This document shows positions 44,600-54,101 of a DNA stretch of 64,000 nucleotides, piece after piece. How positions within the stretch are numbered: the stretch's first letter is position 1; the number at the start of each line of letters is the position of its first letter. The translations under genes and the position numbers were made by a program. Source of the stretch: Drosophila pseudoobscura (lineage: Eukaryota > Arthropoda > Insecta > Diptera > Drosophilidae); NCBI RefSeq assembly GCF_009870125.1, contig NC_046680.1, positions 8,680,001-8,744,000 on the forward strand, written 5' to 3'. The notes below the pieces were generated by a model. That model worked only from the letters and a program-made list of their open reading frames with translations, had not been told where the DNA came from and searched no databases.

Positions 44600-45525
44600 T
44601 CTAGGGTTTATTTGACTAGTTCCATTGCATAAACATTAATACAAGATTCATTTACGGTTTGGTTTTACACTATCCACGTTTTTCAAATTGTTTTTTTTTT
44701 TTTTTTTTGTATCTCTTTGACCAACTCTACGCGCGATTCGATGGATGATGGTGGGTGGAGGGTGGACGGGGGGCCCCCAACCCGACGGTAGAACTAGCAG
44801 TTTGGGTTTGAAGAAATTTGGTGTTTAGTCAGAAGGCCCCTGGGATGGGGCCAACTTGAAAAAGGTGTGAGCTTTCTTCGCCCCCAAACATGGGTAGCCA
44901 GCTCACAGTTGGATCCGGGGCCGCCGCGCACACGTCGTCGAGCTCTGTAAAGTTGTGGGGAAGGGGAAGGGCAAGGGGAGGGAGGGGGTCTATGATAAGG
45001 TAAGGACAAAGGTATGGGTGAGGGTAATATAATAATAGGTAATTAACTTTAGTTTAGTTTTTTAAGCATAGTTTACACGAAAAGTGGATTTGGAAACATT
45101 TACACTTATGTACATACATACATGCATACACATTTAACTGACACATACATCCAAACACTTAATAAACATTTATATCTGTATATATGTAGAATATGTGGTA
45201 ATAGTAATATTTAGCAAACATTCCAGGACACCTCCACTACACGGAGTATGCCCCGGCACTATGTAAGTGTGTGTGTTTCGAGACTCTTTTAGCCATGGTT
45301 TGTCGTCTTCTTGTTTAAACTTCTTTTTCGATTGGTTGTGTTCTTCATTACATTAAAATAAGGGTCACAAAATATTGTTTTACAAATAGTAAATTGGTGT
45401 TTTTTCTTCTTTTCCTTTTCCTTTTCCTGTTTCTTCTTCTGTATTGCGTATCTTCATATTCATATTTAGTCCGTATCGTAGTCGTCAACATGGGGGGTGT
45501 ACTGTAATTGTAATTATTTTGAATC
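44600..45525 (-). other. 3' UTR and flank of PTP-ER
   Basis: No exon is seen. The minus strand has an AATAAA at about 44612-44617 (GGGTTTATTTG on +), which fits a 3' UTR of about 900 bases that includes a 20-base A run (T run at 44690-44709 on +) and a GC-rich patch (44880-44990). Confidence 0.5.
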
Positions 45526-48500
45526 CTAGAACCGCCTCAAGGCCAGGGTTCGCTTCAGGTAGAGACAAATGGCCCGGTGTATCAGCTCATACTGCTCGGA
45601 GTTCTGGACCATGCCGCCGCGCTGCAAGCGTAGATTGCACACAATGCCCAGCACGTCCACAAAGATGTCTGGCATCTTGGGTAGCTTGTCGAAGGTGGGC
45701 GGCTCCTGGTGGTCAATTATCTGCCGTATATGCCGTATGGTGTTGCATGTGAAGCTGCTGTCGCTGTCGTCGTGATTCGCCTCCGAGTTGCAGTCAAAGT
45801 CTGCCACATACAGAGCTTTGGTCAGCATTCCGGTGAGAGAGTAGGCCAGCGACTGACGCACCTGCCGCACGGCATTCAATATGGCCGTGAAGCAGCCGGT
45901 CCGCCCGATGCCAGCCGAGCAGTGGATAACGGGCAAGGGCTGCACGGCATTGAAAATGTCCTGCTTATAGATGTCCAGACGCTGGGCCGTCAGATGGGCA
46001 TTGCGCACGCTTCGACTCTCGTCGTAGTTGTCAAACTCCGATTCGCATTTGCCCAGATTCAGGACATGCAGACAAGTGTCCAGCAACGTATTGATGTCTC
46101 GCGGCGAGTGGTGATCGGGCCAATCCGGATACCAGTAGTGATAGCAGCAGATCTTTTGCAGGTGATAGCTCGCCGTCTGCGGCACATGGATGCAGTAGAG
46201 TAGCACAAACTTTCGCACCGAGTACCCGTTTCGTCGCACAATACCCACGTTCTTCACCAGAAAGAAGTTGCTCTGGGCTGGCAGACTCTCCAGCAGTTCG
46301 CTGTCCAGCGTCACCTTCAGCGACTCGACGCCAATGTGCTGATAGCTCAGATCTTCGAGCTCATTGATTCGCGGCGGCGGTGCCACTGCAGTGTCCGGCA
46401 CAGACATGGGCACCAGGTGCTGGTCAAAGTATTCTCGGGCAGCCGTACTCAGACAGAACACCTCGCACTTGGCGGCCACAGCGAATATCTCATTGAGGTC
46501 GATGGGAAAGTAAATGGCGCACTTCTGCCGATTCGCCTCCGTAAAGTTTGTGAGCATGACGATCTTCTGAAAGTACTGCTGCAATATCTGTGACCTTTCC
46601 ATATGCGGACTGCTGCTGCTGCCCCCGTCCACGCAGCGGCGGATGTAGCGCTGCGTGTTCTGGTAGATCATCAGCCAGAACTCGAAGATGGTGTTGGGCA
46701 GCGGACCTTGGGTGGCCACATAGCACTTGGACACGTAGTCGGGTCCCTGCAAGAACCAAATTAGAATCATTCGGATACTTATAGGAAGATGGGACTCACC
46801 TTGATATAATTGGCATTGATGTAGGGCGCATCCTCGTTGGCGGACACATAGACGGCTTTCTCCAGCTCTTGCGCCTGCTCCTCCAGGCTGATGAGCTCGC
46901 TGGCCTCTGGCTCGAGCAGCACACGGGAATGCTCGTTGGGCAGAATCGTCTTGTAGCGATTCTTCGTCTGGGACCCAAACACCATGGGCTTCTCCTGATG
47001 GTTGAGCGGCAGATCCCAGAACTCCTTGTGTAGATCGCAGAAGATGCGCTTCTGCTCGGCCTCCTCCAGCTGTGGCATCGACTGCACAATCCGCTGAACC
47101 ACCGCCTGATAGCAGGCAATCAGCTCGCTATCCTCCGAGCTGGGCGGCATCTGATTCGTGGGTGTCTCCATCTCTGCATCGCGGCCATTCGAGCCCAAAA
47201 CCGGCGGCTGTTCAATGATGTTCTTGCTGGTCTTGTAGCTGTGATCGAAAACGTGATTGAGGCGGATCAGATCGAACTGGTTCAGTGGATTGGAGGCACT
47301 CTGCAGCATCTGGATGCTGGCCAAATAGATCTTGAACTCCTCGCTGGTCGTCTGCGGCGAGAGGGGCCGTGTCATGATGTTGCGCACCGTAGCACCGGCG
47401 CAGGTGCAGGCAATGCTCTGCTCGGTACTGGCCGGACCTCCCTGTACCGGATTGGGCTGCAGGTCAGAAGCAGATCCGAAGCACACCTGGCCAAAGAACT
47501 GGTTGTTCTGTTTATTGTTGCTGTTCAGATTCTCGGTGCTGAAGAATTTCCGCTGGTGCGGGGCCTGGCTGGAGGCGGCACAGCTGCAGACTGTGACCTT
47601 GGGCTGGCCACACACATCCGGAACGGGCAGTTCGCCGCCACACCCCACCCCCAGAATGCTGCCCATATTGAGGGTGAGACTCTGATTGGATCCGCGCCGC
47701 TCCAGCAGACCGCGTTTGGGTGTCGGCACATTCGATCCCGATCCCGAGCCCGTCGAATTGGTTCGCATGCTCAATCTGTTGTACTTCTCGGCATTCAGCA
47801 TCGCCTGCTGCTGTTGCTGTAGGTCTCCGCACGAGGTGGTGGTGTGTCCCTTCAGTGTGATGCTGTGAGTGGATCCCCGCCTGCGGAATAAGCCCTGACG
47901 ATTGCCCTGGCTGCTGGCAAGATGTTGGGGTGTCTGCTGCTGACTGGTGCCTGCCAGTTGAGTGGCTCCGCTGCCTGTGCCCCCGCCAGCATCCAGGTTG
48001 CAGCTGGACTTGGAGTTGAGTATGGATCCGAGGCTGTAGTTGGACAGGCTGAGGCCGCTGTTCATCAGGTTGCCGCACGAGCTGTGCAGATTGAGAGTGA
48101 GACTGTGGTTAGATCCACGTCGCTGCAGGAGATTCATCGATGAGGTGGACACCGTCGTCTTGGCCTGTAGATTGGGCATAGGCAGGTCCATGGACTTCTG
48201 TTTGAAGGGCGACTCCTTGGAGGAGGAGCCGCCGCCGCCGCCAGATGAGAACTCTACCAGGGTGAGGCATTCGGGCAAGGTCTTCAGATTGGTGCTGGAC
48301 GAGTGCAGCAGCTGGTTATGCTTGTGGGCACTGCGCGGCGCCAAAGTGGCGCCCAGGCCGAACTTTGAGCTGCTGTCCACGCTGCAGGCGGACTTCAGCT
48401 CGGCGGCGCTGCGCTGCGGGGAGTCACTAAGGCTCATTTCCGAGTCCAGGGAGCTCTGAGCCGTGCTACTGCTGCCATGATATGGATTCTGCTTGCGGTG

Positions 48501-49739
48501 GTACATCAGCCAGTTGGGATTATCGATGCCGGGCGACTTTCGGCGCGCAGTGCGACGGACATTGTGACTGTCGAGACGAGAGAGCGATGTCGAGTGTATG
48601 CTGGCGGAGGAGGTGGGCTGCTGCAGATGGTGGATGTGGATGCCACCGGCCAAGGGTTTGTTCTGGTTGTCCATCATGTCCTCGCAGCTGCCATGAGATT
48701 CGGTTATGTTGTGCACCACAATCGACAGCTCCGTCTCGTTGGCCGCCGAGTCCAGGGAGCGGGCTTTCTCCTTGGTGCTCTTGATGGTGGGCGTCTTTGG
48801 TTTGGGCAGCGGCGATACCTGTCCACCGGAGTGTTTGATGGGCACATCTGTGATGCGAATGGTGAGATTGTTCTTGTTCTTGCGATTCTTCCGGCCTTCG
48901 GCTCTCTGCTGATCTTGCGGCTCTACACGCGCCAGCTCGGCGGCCAGTGATTCCTTGCCCCTGAAACGCAACCCTTGGGCCGCTTCCTCAATATGTACTG
49001 CATCGATGGGAGCCTCCTGGACGACATGATGATCGATCTCGGGGAAGCGGAAGAAGTTCCCGCTCTTGTAGCCAGCCGAATTGATGATGTTCAAGGGAGA
49101 GCCGTGGCCGGACAGATTCAGATTGTTAATGGACGACAGAAACTTTGGTGAATAGGTGAGACGGCTCGCCTCAAGGCCGCCGGGCGTCGAAGAGGATTCA
49201 TCTCTAAATATAATTGTGGGTGAGTTGTGCTCGCTCTTGGACAGATACAGATTATTCTCTAGATCGTCGCCGGACTTTGGAATTGTGTTCTCCTTGTCGG
49301 TGGTGCCTCCTCCCCTGCCCCTCTGCTCCTCTGTGGTGCTGGCAATGTGCGGTGAGCAGGATCGTCGATCGTATAGGGAGAAACGCTTGAACTTTCGACT
49401 CAATGTCGGTGACTGCGTGACATGGTGGGGTGGATTCGGGTGGGCGATGGTGAACTGCTTGGCCGTATAGGGGCGTGCGGAATCCTCTATATCGTGGTCG
49501 AGTGCCTCTGCGGGTAGTGTGGTGGCGGTGGCTGTGCCGACGACACCCCCTGGCGATTGCGTTGCTGTTTCGGTTGTGGGCGATGGGAACTCAAAGGAGG
49601 TTTGCAGAAATTCCATGGGTGTGTAGTACGGTGTGCTCTTGTTGCTCTCCACGTCCTCGACATCAATTGTGGTCGGGTAGGGGGTCGGAGGGTACTCAAT
49701 TGATGCATTTTCCTTGTTGTTGTTTTTTAACTTGTCCAT
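45526..49739 (-). CDS. PTP-ER: KIM-type protein tyrosine phosphatase PTP-ER
   Basis: Two coding exons (46800-49739 and 45526-46746) give about 1386 residues. The long N-terminal part is low-complexity with Ser, Asn and Gln runs and holds three kinase-interaction-type motifs: LLQRRGSNHSLTLNL (about 536), LFRRRGSTHSITLKG (about 616) and LLERRGSNQSLTLNM (about 678). The C-terminal catalytic domain (about 930-1370) has DAPYINANYIK, YVATQGPLPNTI, the WPD loop in WYPDWPDHHSP, and the P-loop HCSAGIGRTG with its catalytic Cys and Arg. KIM phosphatases dock ERK and remove its phosphotyrosine; PTP-ER is known as a negative regulator of Ras/MAPK signalling. The start at 49739 (MDKLKNNNKEN) is preferred over an in-frame ATG five codons upstream that lies in a CA repeat. 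The length agrees with the known fly protein. Confidence 0.92.
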
Positions 49740-50304
49740 TATACACACACACACACATACGCAAGTGCAAAAGCAAGGCGCACAAAGCGCGTTCGCTTCG
49801 CCCGGTAAGTGATTCGATCCTCCTCACTCAATAAACATGTTTGCCTGCACAAATTATGCACTTTGTTCGGTTAAATCTAAATCGCCATCATATGAAAATC
49901 ATTTTTCACAACAACAACATTTTCACAACATTTTCTCGAGAAAATTGAGATGGCCGTCCTTCGATAAAATGCGCGATGACAGTTCGCTAGTTGTGGCAGT
50001 TCTTCGATAAGAGAATTCCCCGAAAATTAAACTATCGACATGAAATTTAACTATCAATAAGCAATGAAATTTTAATGACATTTTAAATACGATATCTATC
50101 GAAAATATACCGAATTAATACTAAATACAGTTTTACTCGTGGCCGTTAATTTGAAAATTTGAAAAGTGTCAACTTTGAACATATTAAAAGATGTGTTTTA
50201 GTCTTCTCTGGCTTTGTTTAGCATATCACAACATCACCATTCAACCACATACGTTGCTTGGCCTTAGTCTTTTCCAAAAACACGGCTGCCTTTAGTTCCG
50301 GCCG
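49740..50304. promoter_or_regulatory. PTP-ER promoter region with DRE-like words
   Basis: About 560 bases upstream of PTP-ER (reading leftward). There are clustered TCGATAA/ATCGA half-sites (CTTCGATAAAATG, CTTCGATAAGAG, CTATCGACATG, TATCTATCGAAAATATACC) like the DREF-binding element of housekeeping promoters, and a (CA)n tract at 49742-49757. The right end is the 3' UTR of the next minus-strand gene. Confidence 0.45.
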
Positions 50305-51341
50305 CTATAATTTTTTTTCGTCTAGCTGGTAATTATAGCGCTCACATTTAGATGGCTTTTGGGACCGCGGCCGTTTAATCCAGAAAGAATCCGAGCACTG
50401 AGTGGCTAAAATCTGTTGCAGTTTACGAAGGTGATATCTGAGATAACTTTCGCTATCGGAGAACTCTGGAGTATTCGTCTTTATATTTGGAGCTGGATTG
50501 GATTCCAATGTATCTTCAGACTCAGTACTTTCTATGGAAACGCCTAGGAGTTGCAGATTCTTCTCATTTAAGTTTGTTTCTGTCGACGAAGATTTAGTTC
50601 GGACATCTTGGAGCTCATTCGGAGCGTCATTCTGTGGCTCCTGCAGCTCATTCTGAGTGGCATTCTCTGGCTCCTGGAACTCATCTTGGGGATTAAGGGG
50701 CTTCTGTGGTAATTTCTGATGTTTCTTCAAAATCTTTGACATTTTGTGGACCTCTTCATCAATGGTTTTGTCCTTTGCATATAAAATGACAATATGCGGC
50801 TTGGGCTCCTCTACGTCGAATATCGTGAACTTTGGATCGACCGTTGACCTCCTATTGGCGGCCTTGTGTGATTTTTGCTGCTTCTTAACACGTGGCGGTA
50901 TGACAATATTCATATTCTGAAATTGTTTGGGCGCAATGACATTGGCGACGGCCGCCGCATAGCTGATGGCACCGTCGCCACCTGGCATAGGACACGCACT
51001 GGCCAGACCCATGTACGCGCCCAGAGGCTTCTGACGCACGGGAAGGATCTGGCCGAGATCCTTGCTGCCGACTGAATGTCCATCAGAGCCTTCGGTGATC
51101 TTTTGGCGTATGGGCCTCCCCCCGTTGTGCTTGGGGAGGGGCGGCGGTGGCAACGGCCACTCTGACCAACTCAATTTGGAAGCCACTGGCTTTGTCTGGC
51201 GCCCCATCGCATTGTTTCCCGCCGGCCCTGGCGCGATCTTGCCCTGTACGAAGATGTTCTGATTAGGTAATTTTTACGACAAACAAAAAAAATCAAGAAA
51301 CTTACTTTTGTTTTGATATTCTGTGCGCTCTTTGCTGGCAT
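50305..51341 (-). CDS. Proline-rich protein of unknown function
   Basis: Two coding exons (51306-51341 and 50305-51258) give 329 residues, starting MPAKSAQNIKTK before the intron. The protein is hydrophilic, with a short WSEWPLPPPPLPKH segment (a possible SH3/EVH1/WW ligand), a GDGAISYAAAVANVIAPKQF motif, and a basic KKQQKSHKAANRR patch that could be a nuclear signal. The best-ordered part is FTIFDVEEPKPHIVILYAKD. An imperfect repeat of NELQEPQ/DEFQEPE follows, then a basic C-terminus. It has no membrane helix or catalytic signature. I do not recognise the family. It is divergently arranged with the small gene at 51560. Confidence 0.75.
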
Positions 51342-51559
51342 TTTATTTTTGTGTGATTTAAAATAAATTTCAGTTCCGTGTTGCCTGTATTCAGATCTGA
51401 ATATTATAGTAATACAAATTGAGGTGAGGTGACAACTGGCATTCTCCGTCCAGTCTGTCGTAACTGTCTAAGTTTGAGCGTAGAATTTCAGACTTTTGTC
51501 TGAATCAGTTCTTATATATTTCTTTTTCTGAACAAAACGTTTCATTTCTCGAATTCAAA
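51342..51559. promoter_or_regulatory. Divergent promoter
   Basis: 218 bases between two divergent start codons (51341 on -, 51560 on +), short enough that both genes must share it. No TATA box is seen. CAGTCTGTCGTAACTG and TCAGTTCTTATATATTTC are the most promoter-like words. Confidence 0.45.
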
Positions 51560-52137
51560 ATGTTTGCAGCCGGACTCCTGCAACGTAGACTGAGCCTGAG
51601 CGCGTAAGTAGAGAGACCCATGTTTTGTTCATTAGAATTACACAGTGTACGCAACGAGAAACCTGCAGACTTCGACCAATATACCAGAAGAACTACAGTG
51701 ATACGAAGTCCCCGAATCTCTACATGTGGGGCGGGGGCCTGGGCAAATTGCAGGGCGGCCTCAAGGAGGAGGAGTACTTCACCACAGTCAATCTGAATCT
51801 GATTGGGAAAATGCGCGGAAAGAAGGCTATCGCCGAGTTTTTGCCCAACTGGGATGAGTACCACAAGGCCATAGCCAATGACGCTCTTTACAACACCGCA
51901 TTGATGAACAAGCACAAGAACGTACGCGAAGAGGCATTTTTCATGTCCGAGGTGGGTGCAGTCATAGCATATACATTGATTTCGCTGTCTTAGTTTCAAC
52001 TGAATCCGCCACAGACTGCTGATAACTTCAAAATACTGCAAGGACGTAACAAGGAAGAGGGGAAGTCCACTATCGAGGACGATGCTGATGCTGGGCAGCA
52101 AGAGAAAGTTGCCGCCGTACAGGCATCAATTGAATAG
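51560..52137 (+). CDS. Small probable mitochondrial protein
   Basis: Three coding exons (51560-51603, 51669-51951, 52015-52137) give 149 residues. An alternative acceptor at 51993 would add seven residues in frame but would leave a 42-base intron. The N-terminus MFAAGLLQRRLSLSALRPI is Arg/Leu/Ser-rich without acids, like a mitochondrial presequence. The ordered part (SPNLYMWGGGLGKLQGG, EEEYFTTVNLNLIGKMRG, FLPNWDEYHKAIANDALYN) is followed by an acidic, Gln-rich tail. I do not recognise a named family. It is 300 bases upstream of an ATP synthase inhibitor-like gene in the same orientation, which fits a mitochondrial role but does not prove it. Confidence 0.75.
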
Positions 52138-52219
52138 AAATCCGTTTTTGTTTATAATTTCATTGTTTGGGTAGGGTGAGCAAAGCTTTCTTTACCGTTG
52201 TTTGAAAGTTCTGTGCTCA

Positions 52220-52226
52220 AATAAAA
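52220..52226 (+). terminator. Poly(A) signal of the gene at 51560
   Basis: AATAAA in tcaaataaaattg about 85 bases after the stop codon. Confidence 0.5.
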
Positions 52227-52311
52227 TTGTTAGTTCTTTATATTTAAAATTGATACTCGATAGGTGTATTTTTTGGGAAACAGGTTGGCAGGTCCGCAAC
52301 GATGAAAATAC

Positions 52312-52321
52312 TTATCGATAA
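52312..52321. promoter_or_regulatory. DRE-like palindrome TTATCGATAA
   Basis: Perfect palindrome containing TATCGATA, the binding site of DREF, about 120 bases upstream of the IF1-like start codon at 52442. This spacing is usual for Drosophila housekeeping and mitochondrial gene promoters. Confidence 0.6.
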
Positions 52322-52441
52322 CAGACACAGCTGTGGCGCGCGCAAGTTTCACAAATCGTCGCAATCGTTTGCATAAATCACACGCTATATATAACTTATA
52401 ACTATACTATATAATTGATTTGACTGGTATATAAGAGAAAC

Positions 52442-52854
52442 ATGTTTACACTGCGACGTCTCAGTCAGCGCCTATACCCAAAGCAAATACAGTAAGTGTT
52501 CCATGAACATCTTCTAGAAATTGCATAAGAAAATAGTATCGTATCGTATCGTACATACATACATATATTTGAACTATTTTCAATCTGCAGGCATTTGAAA
52601 ATGTCACAGATCGGTGAACTCGGCAGTGGTGCCGGCAAGGGCGGTGGCGGCGGGGGCTCTATCCGCGAAGCTGGCGGATCTTTTGGCAAAATGGAGGCTG
52701 CCCGCGAAGAGGAGTTCTTCCACAAGCAGGTCGGTGGTGAGGCTGAATCGAGTGGATGCCGATTCTAATAGACTCTCCTTTGCAGCAAAAAGAGCAGCTT
52801 AAGAACCTAAAGACCAAGACGGAAGTCAAGACTCCAGAGCCGGCCAAGAAATGA
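52442..52854 (+). CDS. ATPIF1: Mitochondrial ATPase inhibitor IF1-like protein
   Basis: Three coding exons (52442-52491, 52591-52729, 52786-52854) give 85 residues. A basic presequence ([17 protein letters not shown]) is followed by a Gly-rich linker and the IF1 hallmark [20 protein letters not shown], then [13 protein letters not shown]. The minimal inhibitory segment that inserts into the F1 catalytic interface is present, including the Glu-rich pH-sensing area. After LKNLK the protein ends in [13 protein letters not shown], so the long C-terminal coiled coil that dimerises vertebrate IF1 is missing. It should restrain ATP hydrolysis by F1Fo-ATP synthase when the matrix is de-energised, perhaps as a monomer. 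A longer isoform using another 3' exon cannot be excluded. Confidence 0.85.
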
Positions 52855-53099
52855 GCAATTTAATCAACCAACTGATTTATATTTATTGAAAATATTTGTT
52901 AAAAATATATACTATGTATGTTTAAAGTGGTTTCAGCACTTTTTACTTGATTGAATCAGCTGTTCGATTCTGGTTCAATCTAAGGTTCGCTCGCGGTGGA
53001 CCCACTCTGGATCGCCCTGCCATTTGTTTACGGATCGCAGTGGGGAGAAAAACGAGCGACTGATAAGCGAGCGCTGATAAGACACCCGGAGACCTACAG

Positions 53100-53936
53100 A
53101 TGTCCGCTTCTAGGCGGCAGCTGCAGACAGTTTTCACCGGTTTAGACGAGTGTGTGAGCATCGCATCGGACAAAGACAAAGCGCGGATGGCGTCGACTAT
53201 ACAAAATGGCCTGAAAGTGGCCCTGAGGAAGAGCATGAAGGATGCGCTCAAGTGCTTGGAGCCGGAGGCTATAAAGCGGCAATCGCACGCGGTCACCGCA
53301 AAGGTAATGTAATGATCAGGCCAGGCCTATGATAACGCTGGATAAGCTGACTGCTGACTGCCGACATCTTATTGTTTGGCTTTAGGTGCTCCAAAGCGAG
53401 GCCTTCCGTCAGGCGCAACGTGTGAGCATCTACCTGAGCACCAGCGGCGAGGTGGACACCACAGAGTTGCTCTGCGAGATGTTTCGCCTGGAGAAGATGG
53501 TGTTTGTGCCCAGCTACGAGGGGGTCAGCATGAAAATGGTGCGTCTACGTGGCATGGAGGAGTACGAGAGCCTGCCCCTGACCAAATGGAACATCAAGCA
53601 GCCCGACTTCAAGGAGACCCGCGAAGATGCCATGACCAATGGTGGGTTTCAATATCATTTAGAGTGTTTAGAGCTTCTAGCACAATCTCTGATTCGCCTG
53701 CAGGTCACGGCATTGATCTGTTTATTGTGCCCGGTGTGGCATTCACCCGCTGCGGTGCTCGCATGGGCCATGGCATGGGCTATTATGACAAATTCCTGCG
53801 CCAGCACTCTGAAAAATATCCCCACAAGAAGATCTCCTTTATGGCCCTAGCCCTCAACGAACAGATTGTGAGCCAGGAGGATCTACCGATGGACAACCAT
53901 GACGTGCGTTTGCATAGTGTCATAACAGAAAAGTAA
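53100..53936 (+). CDS. Mthfs: 5-formyltetrahydrofolate cyclo-ligase
   Basis: Three coding exons (53100-53303, 53386-53641, 53704-53936) give 230 residues, close to the family's usual ~200 plus a short N-terminal extension. The enzyme converts 5-formyl-THF to 5,10-methenyl-THF using ATP. The order of motifs fits: KVALRKSMKDALKCL (the conserved K-R/K helix), RVSIYLSTSGEVDT, KMVFVPSYEG, GHGIDLFIVPGVAFTRCG, the nucleotide/phosphate-binding ARMGHGMGYYDKFL, and ALNEQIV...LPMDNHDVRLHSVITE. It has no targeting signal, so it is probably cytosolic. It converges with virilizer; the two stops are only 166 bases apart, so their 3' UTRs must nearly meet or overlap. Confidence 0.93.
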
Positions 53937-54101
53937 TCCCAGATCCTTTCGATCCTATATTTGTATAGATTCGAGCTTTTCAGCGAATTGTATAATCAAG
54001 ATAAACTGACATTTCCCCATCTTCCGGGCGATCTCTCTTTAAAGTAATGGAAAATAGAATGAAGCTTAATAATGTATTGCAGGCAATCGAATGACCGATC
54101 T

